A stretch of DNA of 64,000 bases from Atopsyche davidsoni. Lineage: Eukaryota > Arthropoda > Insecta > Trichoptera > Hydrobiosidae. The stretch lies in NCBI GenBank assembly GCA_022113835.1, contig JAILWY010000022.1, forward strand, positions 6,386,001 through 6,450,000, in the 5' to 3' direction. A program made the translations under genes and the position numbers. This document shows positions 1 to 10,441 of this stretch, piece after piece. The stretch's first letter is position 1, and every line of letters begins with the position of its first letter. The notes beneath the pieces were generated by a model, which was not told where the DNA came from, made no database searches, and saw nothing but the letters and a program-made list of their open reading frames with translations.

Positions 1-125
1 GGCAATATCTTAATTAGACATCTATTGAGGAATGAACGAATTTTTATAAATAAAAAAAAAGATAAAATGTACAGATTCCTTCTATAGGCTTCAAAAACCA
101 ACAGATGTCGCTAGGCAATATCTTG
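1..125. repeat. Partial unit of a ~115-150-bp tandem repeat carrying CAGATGTCGCT
   Basis: The same sequence forms short tandem runs at 32,385-32,790 and 49,655-50,040, with single diverged copies near 11,930-12,090 and 52,100-52,230. Each unit has the words CAGATGTCGCT, GACATCTATTGAGGAATGA and TGTACAGATTCCTTC. It marks the junction where each large unit begins, so the window probably opens inside an array that continues to the left. Confidence 0.8.
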
Positions 126-885
126 CGTTAATTTTGATCGACTTTACAGAATGAAGACTCGCATATGTCAAATGATAAAATTGAATTTCTATCGTAAAAG
201 TGAAGTGCGCGGGAAATTGATCAGATTTATGAAGAGTGACATTTATATATATATTGATAGCTCTATGGAAACTAAATAGTTGATTTTCATATATAAGTTC
301 ATGATTTCTAAAATGAAATTTCATAAATATGTTACAAACAAAACACACTTTCTTTGGTTGGTCGTAGATTCAAATGATTATTTTAAGAAATATTTTTAAA
401 CACTTTATTTGTACTTTGAACATATAAAATCAAATTGTTTAGATTTCAGAGCGCCATCAGAGTTCCTCGTTGAGGGTGTGGAGCGGCTTTTCCAGTTTGT
501 AGTGTGATAAAATGTCAAAAATAATATAAAATCGTAACCCTTTAGAATAACACCTAGTCTATAAACGTTCCCTCCCTTTCGCATCTGCAATATCTGTGTT
601 TTACTTTATCTGTGTATACTCTAATTGTGTATACTCTACAAATCATCTCTGACACTCCTCAAACTGTTTAGCTATATGTAATTAAATGAAATTGAGTTGT
701 TGAAATATTGGTCCCTAGTATTTTATTACTGCAAAGTGCAGTAATTTACCATCGATTGTTATAAATATCGAAATATATCTGATTGATTTTCAAGATAAAT
801 ATGTCTTGAATTTAAAACAAATAAATTTCTGTATATATTATGCTGTATGAATTGAATATAATGATTTCAACTTTGGTTTATTCAG

Positions 886-2249
886 CATCTCTCAATCGAC
901 TGGCTGACACAAAGTCGAGCCAGGCTCGTAACACCACTCTCTTGCACTACCTCGTGCAGGTTCTGGAGTCCAAGGTAACAACAAACTCTAAGTCATTTGC
1001 ATCAAATTGTGATTGTTTCAAATTTTTCATTTTTATACTCTACGTGAAACGGTTGAAGAAAGCACACATCTCAGTATCGTCTATTGTCTATATGACTATT
1101 GTCATACTTTTATAAATATTATAATAGAGTTCCACCGAATACTTTCTGTTAAAAATATTTAATATTTACATAAAACATGATTTATTGCAATTACAATAAA
1201 TAAATTTACATATATTAATTGATAAAATTTCAATAGTTCAAGGTTGTGCTCCTGCTTGAAGCATCCAAGGTTTCCCTGGGACAGCCGGAGAAGGACATGG
1301 CCACCTTGCGAGTGGGCCTGGGAGACACCCGCCGCGAGATGGACTACCAGCGTACTCAGCTCCCCACGATGCCTTCCAATAGCAAGTTCACCGAGCTCGA
1401 GGATCAGTTCCAGGTCAGTTGATGTTTGCTCTTCACGTCTTTAATCTAAGTCTTTGTGTTCTTTTATAGTTTTGACTTTATTCAATGGATTCATTCGAGT
1501 AATCAATGCAAACCCAGATTTTCTCTTAAATATTATTAAAAATACATTTTTTTGTAGAAATAACAGTTTATTGGAAACAAAACATTATATTTGATTATTA
1601 GGTAAAATTAAATAAATTGCTTAATGTCCTATTATACCATAAGATACAGCTTTGTAGTCCACTAGCATGCAATTTAAGTTAGTTGCTTTAGACTTTCTTA
1701 TAAGTCTATAGGGGCCTTCATGAAGACTTGGGATTGCATGAGTCTTTATCTCTTTCAATCTTCAGTAGTTAACTAGAACCGGTTTAGTTGAAAATGAAAA
1801 TAATGTATTTATGAAAGGTCTTTTTTTAATTCTTTTAAATATTGCAGGACATGAAGTCTCGATTTGAGGGAGCGGTGCGTCTCTTTGGAGAAGATGCGGC
1901 TACAAGCCAGCCTGAGGAGTTCTTCGGAGCCTTGGAAGCTTTCCTGACCTCCCTTTCTGAGGCCCAGGCTGAGAACCAGGCTGCGCGGAGGAGACAAGAA
2001 GACGACGAGAAGCGTTTGAAGAAGGAGCAAGAGGTATTGTATTTTTTTTATTACATATGTTTATTTTGAAACGAAGATTGTGATTTTTGTACATAAAAAT
2101 ATGTGTTTATGTTTCCAGTTGAAGAAGCGTACGATGGAGCGCAAGCGAGCCTCCAGTCTTTAATCATCTGTGTCCAAGTCTCTCGGCCTTTCTGAATCTT
2201 CCAACCATGCCAACGGCAGCGCAGCACAGATGAATGGAGACTCCAAGCA

Positions 2250-2253
<4 letters not shown>
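886..2253 (+). pseudogene. DAAM: DAAM formin, four 3' exons (end of FH2 domain), copy 1
   Basis: Exons at 886-974, 1,243-1,413, 1,848-2,033 and 2,119-2,163 have AG/GT borders and join in one frame. They read LADTKSSQARNTTLLHYL, then a helical segment ending TELEDQFQ, then DMKSRFEGAVRLFGED and PEEFFGALEAFL, a charged RRRQEDDEKR stretch, and LKKRTMERK. This matches the C-terminal third of the FH2 actin-nucleation domain of DAAM (Dishevelled-associated activator of morphogenesis), a Rho-regulated formin. An in-frame TAA at 2,161-2,163 ends the frame. DAAM-like coding (SVSKSLGLS) resumes just after it and runs into a TA microsatellite at 2,255. The GBD/FH3, FH1 and most FH2 exons are absent upstream, and the C-terminal autoregulatory DAD exon is absent downstream. 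The splice sites are clean, so transcription is possible, but no functional formin could result. Family assignment is firm; pseudogene status follows from the truncations and the stop. Confidence 0.88.

Positions 2254-2254
<1 letters not shown>

Positions 2255-2285
<31 letters not shown>
2255..2285. repeat. (TA)n microsatellite, copy 1
   Basis: An uninterrupted TA run directly follows the DAAM-like coding remnant. It is 6 bp shorter than the equivalent run at 34,919-34,955 and accounts for the offset change between the two duplicated blocks. Confidence 0.95.
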
Positions 2286-2288
<3 letters not shown>

Positions 2289-4608
2289 TAATATGTTTAA
2301 CAAAACTAAATTATTCAAAAACTATACTAAACTTAAAACTTGTTTAAAATTATTTAGTATATTTTTGTTTATTTGTTAAAACAAAGAGATTTGGTTTAAT
2401 GGAATTGACTTTTATAAACACAGATGTTACTCCAATCTCGCAGAAACTAAACAATTATTATTTACAAGGGATTTATATGAAGATGTAATCTAATTTTTTT
2501 TAAATGTTCACATACAAAAGTAAACCATTAAATAATTAGATAATTTACTGAGGCGTACATTAATATATTAAGATAATAAATATTTTTTGTGGATCTCTTG
2601 CATATATATTTTTTATAAAGAGCTTCAAATTTGTACTATTTACCAAAAGAATGCAGACACATTTACATAAACATACATAAACCATCGGTCAAGCGTCTTC
2701 TCATTATTACTTCTTTTCACTCTCTACAATAGGCATGGGTTTTCCCGTTGCATTTTTCAGAATCTCAGTTTTGCTTTCTCTTTGATGGTGTCTACTTCGA
2801 ATGATGATTTTTTAACATATTCAATATTTCTGATGTAATAAAATACTTTTAGTTTTTTGCCGTGTATATATATATTAATATTGGATTTTTCCTAGTTTGC
2901 TCTTAATTTATCTATAAGTTTTGATATCTTTATTTATTATGAAAAAAATACTTGACTGCTTAACATCCAGAAATTAACTCTTTTCGTGTCGTCTATGCTA
3001 TTTATATTTATTATTGTATTTTTATTCAAAATATATTTTTGCCATATTGTTTTTGTTGTCTTTAGGATTTGTATGTTTTTTTTTTTGAATATTACGACTA
3101 ATTTATTTGATGAATATGCTTATTACTAAATATTGTATACTACCATTTTGACTTTAAATATTACACCTATATTGTTGCTAGTTTTTGCTTAAAAGCTTAT
3201 TTATACTTGGAGATGTGTTTGAAATACATTTGCAGGTTAAATTGCTAACCAAAATCAACAACCATCATGAAAAGATCTCTGCTATGTCTATTTTCAAACT
3301 CGTTTCCTAATTTTATATTACCTGTATTAATTAGCACTAAACTAATATTTTAATGTTATTTATTCTATTAAGTTTTTTATTAATATTTATGACTGAATCT
3401 TGTATAGCTTATTTTGGAAAAATGTATTAAATTTAACTAACTATTCATGTGTAATAAATTAATCTTTTGATATTAATATATTGTGTGGAGATACATTGTC
3501 ATTGAACGGTAGAATGAGATAGTTAATATATAGAAATATTAGTATGTCAACACGGTCAAGAAGTGATTCGTGTCCACGCCATATAAATGTACTATCAATC
3601 ATTTTGATTTCTGACTAATTAATTTTTTTATAGTTTTACCCGATTCCGATACATAATGAACCTGGAATAATAACGTAATGTATTGCTTATATGATTTTAT
3701 CAAATATTTTGATTTTGGTTTGAAGTTGTGCATTTATGAGAAGGATTTGATATTACATAATTTGATAAACAATTTTTTTACCATTTCCTCAAATCTTCAA
3801 GAATTCGCAAAATTTCAAGAATACCTAATAAGAACTTTATTTATAACGACAGGATTCTAACTTAATCTATGTTACCCGAGTACTAAGATAATTTTCTCGT
3901 AATATTAACAGAATAAAGTAGGACCTAGTTGTATGTAGAATATAATACAATCTTCTAATACGAATAGCTCTTTTTTAGATAATAAGTGACGTTATGAACC
4001 CTGTCATTTTGATCTATTACACCTTATCGACCGGCTATTTACTTAAACTAAGTGTCAAGCAATATTTTTCCCATAATACTCACCTCCAAACATTTATTAG
4101 TAAATATCTTAATCTCGCATGAAAATGTTCAGGAAATGTGGCCTTGCAGTGATAACGTTATCTCAAAGTTTTTCGATAGTCATATTATATTGTTAATGCT
4201 AAAGCTCACATCGAAGACGTCTCAAATTTTTTTTTTTTTTAAAGACTTAAAAATGACTTCATACTATGATAACTTATGTGTTTATTCATTAAATAAACTC
4301 AAAAACAATAATGATTACATCTGCTGTTGCAGTTTGAAAACTGAAAACAAATCACTGCATTGGTTATTTTAAATTGGAAATCTACGCGCATTTTTAAAGA
4401 TTGAATAACATGGACGTTCTCGTGAAACATTTTGATAATTTATTTAGGCAGTTGTGTGATTGGCTTTTATATTTTTGTAAACAAATGTATTACTGTTTAT
4501 CCAATATAAGATAATATATAATGAATAAATAAAATATGGAAATAATTCGATTTATTTATTTGGTTATTCTGAAAAATGTAAAATAAGAATAGTGTTTATT
4601 ATGAAAAT
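2286..4608. other. AT-rich non-coding DNA
   Basis: No recognisable exon, RNA gene or transposon was found. Open stretches are short, low-complexity and show no family motif. The missing last DAAM exon (DAD segment) was looked for here and not seen. The same sequence recurs at 34,956-37,278. Confidence 0.7.
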
Positions 4609-5455
4609 AAAACATCTCGCAAGGAAGTCCTGCAATCCTGGAGCTATTCCCCGATATAAAGACATGAATTGAAAAAAGCTTCAAATTCCTACTAAAAATA
4701 TGATTTATTTGGCTTATTTGAATGAAAAAATATTTATCTCCTCAGTCAGTCTGCGATCCTGGTACTTTTTAACCAATTTCCATAGTTGGGCTGGTAATTT
4801 TGAAAAAAGTTACCTCCTGCAGGGTTCTGCTGCCCTGATACAAAACCTAAGTTTTACTTCTACAGTCATTTTCAATTTCAAATATCTCTTCATACATTCT
4901 GCAATCCTAATACTTTTGCTTGGGTCCGGCAAGTTGTGTTTACTAAAAGTCTTAATAAACTGCAATTTCTATTGAAAAAGAGTCATTGTCTGTGAAGAAT
5001 TGTGTTAATAATGAAAATTAAACATCTCGCAAGGAAGTCCTGCCATCCTGGAGCTTATCCCAGATATAAAGACGTGAATTGAAAAAATCTTCAAATTCCT
5101 ACTAAAAATATGATTTTCTTAAGGTATTTGGCTTATTTGAATGAAAAAATATTTATCTCCTCAGTCAGTCTGCGATCCTGGTACTTTTTACCCAATTTTC
5201 ATAGTTGGGTTGGTAATTTTGAAAAAATATTACCTCCTGCAGCGTTTTGCTGCCCTGATACACAACCTAAGTTTTACTTCAGCGGTCTTTTTCAATTTCA
5301 AATATCTCTTCATACATTCTGCGATCCTAATACTTTTGCCTGGGTCCGGCAGGTTGTGTTTACTAAAAGTCTTAATAAACTGCAATTTCTATGGAAAAAG
5401 AGTTATTTTCTGCGTAGAATTGTGTTAATTATGAAATTAAAACATCTCCCAAGGA
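4609..5455 (+). repeat. Two ~410-bp tandem units of the 400-bp repeat family
   Basis: Two consecutive units share landmarks in order: AAGGAAGTCCTGC, TTCAAATTCCTACTAAAAA, TTTATCTCCTCAGTCAGTCT, TTACCTCCTGCAG, TTTCAATTTCAAATATCTCT and a final ACTGCAATTTCTAT. This family also occurs at 9.84-10.38, 12.63-13.21, 28.41-30.78 and 47.65-48.04 kb and is parental in layout to the 270-bp and 129-bp satellites. Frames in it, such as 5,110-5,595, are repeat artefacts. Confidence 0.85.
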
Positions 5456-6110
5456 AGTTTGAGTTTTCAGTCAACCCAACCTGCGAAATCGGCCAAAAAG
5501 TATCAGGGCAGCATAATACACGAGGAGATATATGCGTGAATATATATTTTATTTTTTCATTTTTCGCATTCTGGAATACTTGGGTTTTGTATTAGGAGAG
5601 CAGCATGGCACAGGAGGTATATATTTTTAAATTTTTTTCAAAATTTCAACCCAACCGTGGGGTTTCGATGAAAAGTATCAGGGTCGCAGGCCTGTCGAGT
5701 AGATAAATAAATATATACATAAATATTGAAAGAAATTTTGCCGCCAAAGCCGCGAGACGGCGAGCGGGCGAGCGAAAATTTTATGAAAACGACGGGAATT
5801 TTCGGGAATAGCGGACCGAGCGGTCGGATGCGTTCCGTTTTGCTCTAAGGAGGCGGGCGTTTCGATTGTATCCGGTTATTATGTAAGCAAACGTCGTTTT
5901 CATAGAGTTTTCAGTCAACCCAACCTGCGAAAGCGGCCAAAAAGTATCAGGGCAGCATGATACACGAGGAGATATATGCGTGAATATTTTTTTTATTTTT
6001 TCATTTTTCGCATTCTGGAATACTTGGGTTTTGTATTAGGAGAGCAGCATGGCACAGGAGGTATATATTTTTTAATTTTTTTCAATATTTCAACCCAACC
6101 TTCCTTCGCA
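5456..6110 (-). repeat. 400-bp family module in inverted orientation, duplicated around a GC-rich insert
   Basis: Read on the minus strand, this segment has the same landmarks as the plus-strand units next to it: ATCTCCTCG, then a GCCCTGATACTTTT-like word, a GGTTGGGTTG-like word, and ACCTCCTGTGCCATGCTGCT. Within it, 5,459-5,640 and 5,908-6,091 are near-identical direct repeats flanking a GC-rich core (5,700-5,905). Together with 4,609-5,455 it forms a large imperfect inverted repeat. It is also present at 38,126-38,780. Confidence 0.65.
5782..5904. mobile_element. 123-bp terminal-inverted-repeat (MITE-like) element
   Basis: TATGAAAACGACG at 5,782-5,794 is a perfect inverse of CGTCGTTTTCATA at 5,892-5,904. 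The interior is far more GC- and CpG-rich than its surroundings. No coding potential and no clear target-site duplication were seen, so the MITE label is an inference. An identical copy lies at 38,452-38,574. Confidence 0.45.
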
Positions 6111-6185
6111 CATTCCGGCGTCTACCGCCGTCGCCCGCTCACGGAGGGAACGGGAATGGGAGAGTCAATAATACAGATATCTTAA

Positions 6186-8580
6186 AGAGACAATATTTAT
6201 TGTGATGAAATGAATCGAGTATTACAAAATTAAAATAAACATTAAATGAACAAATAAGAGGTAAAAAGCACTGTACATCCTTACAATAATTAAATCTTAC
6301 ACGCCGGCTTAACAGAACAAAACGATAATAGATAAAATAATTAACATTCAAATGATATGTTGACAATATTTTTGGTTTCGTATTTAACATAACTTATTAA
6401 TAACATATATGCCTAAATGACAAAAATCAGTTGTAAAGTATATTCATCCAATGATGTTAAATCAATATTATTTGTCTTTATATTTGTCAATTCGTTCAGG
6501 CAATCAATATCGGTAAAATATCAACGAAATATTGCATTGTCATTTGAAAATTTGGTATAGATTATCTACGAGTCTAAATAAATTACCGTATTTCAGTTTA
6601 GAGAAAATATAATTTTTGAATACAACAAGAAAGTGTAATCTACTGCTTTGTTTAAAATTTTAAGTATAACAGAGTTTGCAAGTATTGCGACTTGACTGTC
6701 TTTCTAGACTCGGACGTAGTTTATTTTAAAATTCAGTTTTGAAAATTACGTTTACTTGATATACATATATAAATTATCATACGATTATTGGAAGAACACA
6801 TTTCAGTAACAGTTATTCTAAAGCAGATAAATAAATCTACGATTAAGTATGGATCCAGCGAGGATAAAATTCTTCTATAAAATTTTCCTGCGATTTAGAT
6901 ATTTAGATTTTTCCACCCCGGGTCTCGAACGCTGCACAGTCTTACTCTGGGAGGTTACTAATAGATAGCATTACATTTGGCTAGTGACTAGATCTACGCA
7001 CGTCTGTTTTCCAACTTATGCAAAACAGTCTACGTCGCATGTGTTGTGACTAATGTGATATAATCTCATTACACGACAAATCCATTCATAATGAGAAAAA
7101 ACTAATGCAAATATTTTTGGTGAAAATGTGTTAAAAAAACATTAGTCAAATAATGGTGCTAGGTATTTGATTAGACTTTGAATATATTATTCTCTTGAAC
7201 GGCTATTATAATTTTAACAGTAAATAACAAAACTATACAATATTTTTTAAAACCAATTTGATGATTGTGAATAGTTTTGGATAAAAACTATTAAAATCTT
7301 TGGAAAGAAAGCTTGTACATACAATTATTCACAATTAAATTAACAAAATACTCTAACACACAAAACGCTATTTATAAAAACATATAAATAACTTTGTGTT
7401 TAAATTTCACACTTAACCAGGTGAACCTCTCCAACCGTGAAAGTCTTACATATTAGCTTTTTTCATACAAGTGTATAGAAAATGGCAATGCCTAAATTGT
7501 CAGCTGTGTGTTTACAATTTAATATTTTTTAAACAAAAGTACAGACCGGTCGAGGTATGCTTAGCTGACACGTGATACAATAAACATGCCATAAAAAATC
7601 CTGATCTAAGCAAATTAAACATTACACTGTGTATTCTACATTAAAGATGTGATAATATTTTATAACATTTATATGTTTTTACAATAACATATTCCATGAC
7701 GACATTATGGAAAGGACAACATTCATGGCCTACTTTTTGTAATTTACAGTTATTTAATATCAGCACCGCCAATCACCTCTTCTTGTATAAGAACTCTAAA
7801 ATAATATTCATCAAGCCACACCGATCTCAAATTAAAATACATATAAATAAAGAGCTAATTATTTTAGCTTTTATTATTTATTATTTAAGTGTATTGGAAA
7901 AGTACGGAGAACACTGGGAAAATATCGATAATAATAAAAAAAAAAAGACATGTCTAATTAAAAAATGGATTGAGAAAAATTCAATTCTTTTATGCAAATA
8001 ATTTAAGACTTTGTGCGTTACAAAATAAAATAAATATTTTCTTCTTACGCAAACGATTGGCATTCATATTCACAAATATATTTTATACATATTCCGTTAA
8101 TTAGACCGACTATATTAAGGGTGTTATCATAAGATGAGATTTTGGTTTTTCCTTACAATACACAATATTTATTAAATACAAGTTAGATAGCTATATGTAT
8201 TAACATTAGTACTGTCAACAATCAAAGTGACCAATGGGTGCTGAACGATTTATAAATAATCATAGAAAAATAATCTTAAAAACATAACTGCTAGTACTGG
8301 GGCAGGAGTTAATTTCAACTGCATTGTAAATGAACAAACATAACACGTTAACAGTAGAAGAAGGTACATATATTATTGATTACATTGTTTAATAAGAAAA
8401 TTTATGTAAAAATCTTATCAATTTACTTTACACTGTATTCAGTAAATGTAACAAATGAGAGAAGACTTTATTATAAACTGCTAGTTTTTGGTATATATTT
8501 ATTCATAATTACAGTACCTATCTATCTACATAAGTATAAAATGCGACGGTGAGTTATTTTAACTTGACAAACTTAGCGCA
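6186..8580. other. Non-coding DNA, including a ~800-bp segment unique to copy 1
   Basis: No gene was recognised. About 7,349-8,149 is absent from the second duplicated block, where AAAATAC is joined directly to TTACAATACACAATA. The remainder is shared. A tRNA B-box-like GTTCGAGACCC is present on the minus strand near 6,910-6,925, but no tRNA can be folded around it. Confidence 0.6.
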
Positions 8581-8727
8581 ACTCAGTTTGCTTTGCTAGC
8601 CCATTTATTTCGCCGAGAAAGTTCTATCCCACATTTGAACAATGCGATTCTTGACATCAAGTAGCACCTTCCTGGCTGGAGCTGCCTTACGAGGGAGCAG
8701 CTTGTCTCCGAGCCTGCCCTAAGGCGG

Positions 8728-9193
8728 TCAGATCTTCTCCACGTAGTTGCCCGGGAAGGTGCCAAAGCGCCCGGTGCGCTGGCTGGAGCCGACGTACCAT
8801 CTATCGTCGCATTTCTCCCAACTCGTCGGGGTTCTGTGGCCGGTACTTATACATTGCACGATAACTGGAATTTAAAATAACCAAATTATAGCACTTACAA
8901 CATTGGCAACAAATTCATAAGAAAAAACTGATTCAATGCTATTTCGAAATATATGCAATTTCGCCCATAGTTTTTTTGGATAAAAAGACTAAATTATTTT
9001 AAGAATTATATTTCTCACTGAGAATTACATTAATAAGTATTTAAGACTCTCTCCAGCAAGACTTACGAGACAGCTTCTGCTTTAGTGTCCACATAGAGGG
9101 GCTTGTGGTTGTTCAAGTTCACAGGAGTGTGATCCGAGGCACGGGGGAGAGTAGCACTCACGGGGCGCGCGCGGTGACTGCTGATGCCGTGAT
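8728..9193 (-). pseudogene. CAP: CAP/vinexin-family adaptor, last SH3 exon and preceding linker exon, copy 1 (frameshifted)
   Basis: Minus-strand linker exon 9,193-9,067 (reads RPVSATLPRASDH and HKPLYVDTKAEAV) has an AG acceptor and a GTAAGT donor. It joins in phase to exon 8,864-8,728, which begins [15 protein letters not shown] and ends [11 protein letters not shown], Ile, stop. The ALYDY-like start, ELEL core, WYVGSSQRT and FPGNYV tail identify a C-terminal SH3 domain of the sorbin/vinexin (CAP, ponsin, ArgBP2) adaptors, which link vinculin and the cytoskeleton at adhesions. A 32-bp internal deletion removes the RT-loop acidic segment and shifts the frame, so this copy is dead as an SH3 domain. 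The missing piece is present in copy 2. POSH-type SH3 domains were considered but match less well. No upstream CAP exons were found. Confidence 0.8.
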
Positions 9194-9199
9194 CTGGAA

Positions 9200-9838
9200 A
9201 TTAATACAAACAATTATTTATTAAATGCACATTTTTATTAATTAAGGTTTATGGTGTGAACAAAATTATTTTAAGGTTCAAAAGTGGGATTTGATTTTGC
9301 ACCTTCTAACTGCATCGTAGCCATGTAACTGAGAGAGAGTTTTGATTGTTATTTAAAAGTATGAAATAGTTGCAGCTCTATAATATTGAATAAAAGTGTG
9401 CCACTGGAGTTGCGATGACTCATGACATGAATGAATGCAAGTAATTTAAGTATTTGAGACGTTGATACACAGTATTATTAAATCAATAGCTGATAAAAGC
9501 ACCACTACTGTAAATTGAGATACTGATTAAACAAAATATAATAAATGAAACCCAGAGAGAACGATTCAAAATAAATTTTATTTGAGACCTTACCATTTAT
9601 GACATGGTTTCAAATTTACTAATATAAATGAAATTATTGTATTTTAATAATTATTTTGAAATCTGAGAAGTTTAATATTGTATGCTGTCTATAAAAAAAA
9701 AATATTGCATGGACTAGGAAAACCTATATATATAAGCGGTGGATATAACATAGTAGAGAAGCAAGCCCGATGAGAACTAAAATCCTCCTATTGAGGATCA
9801 TTTGAGACATTTTAATGCCATCTTGGTCAGTTTAAAAA
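9200..9838. other. Non-coding DNA upstream of the CAP fragment
   Basis: AT-rich sequence shared with 41,030-41,661 apart from scattered differences. No exon, RNA gene or transposon signature was recognised. Confidence 0.6.
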
Positions 9839-10380
9839 TTTCCTGAAAATCCTGAAACAAAATCTAGGATTCACCAAAATATTCAATTTCATACATTCTA
9901 CCATCCATATACATACTTTTGCACTTTCTACTGAAAAAAAGCTATTTCCTGTTTTAAGCTATTTCCTGTAAATTTCTACTAAAAACGTGATTTTCTATAG
10001 GAATTTGGTTGAATAATCAAATATTTATCTCCTCGGTCAGTCTGCACTGCTGGTACTATTTACCCAGTTTCCGTAATCGGGATGTTAAATTTGAAGAAAA
10101 AAAACACCTTGTGCACTGCAATCCTCATACAATAATTAAGATTCACCAAAATTTTCAATTTCATATATCTCTTCATACATTCTACTATCCTTAGACTTAT
10201 GCCAGTGCTGAACAGGTTGTGCTTACTAAAATTCTTATGAAACTGCACTTTCTATTGGAAAAAAGCTATTTCCTGTGAAGAATTGTGTTAATTTGAAAAT
10301 AAAACTTCTCCCAAGGAAGTTCTGCAATCTTGGTGCTATTCTCAGATGTATTAATATAGGATATGATTTTCATTCATAAA
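9839..10380 (+). repeat. 400-bp family repeat, about 1.3 units
   Basis: It carries the family landmarks in order, including TTTATCTCCTCGGTCAGTCT, TTTCAATTTCATATATCTCT and AAACTGCACTTTCTATTG. It replaces the sequence found at this position in the second large unit. Confidence 0.75.
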
Positions 10381-10441
10381 CTAATTTAATAAAATTAAAA
10401 ATATAGCCTGCCTGGTGAGAAATAAGGATAGTATGACATAC

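Larger units (their letters stand above)
1..9838. repeat. Large segmental duplication, copy 1
   Basis: This block recurs in direct orientation at 32,665-41,661. Over the first 7.3 kb the two copies differ only at scattered single bases and in the length of one TA microsatellite (offset 32,664 before it, 32,670 after it). Beyond 7.3 kb they differ by larger insertions and deletions. The block carries DAAM exons on the plus strand and CAP SH3 exons on the minus strand. Homology stops abruptly at 9,838, where this copy enters ~400-bp repeats and the other copy enters different sequence. The left limit is the window edge. Confidence 0.95.

Noticed and set aside
5110..5595. 161-codon frame in the 400-bp repeats (and its copy at 37,780-38,265)
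   Set aside because: It crosses two repeat units and the inverted module, has no family motif, and lacks any coding signature.
6895..6960. tRNA-like B-box (GTTCGAGACCC) on the minus strand, repeated at about 39,565-39,630
   Set aside because: The T-stem does not pair properly, and no A-box or cloverleaf could be traced. At most it is a relic of a tRNA-derived SINE.
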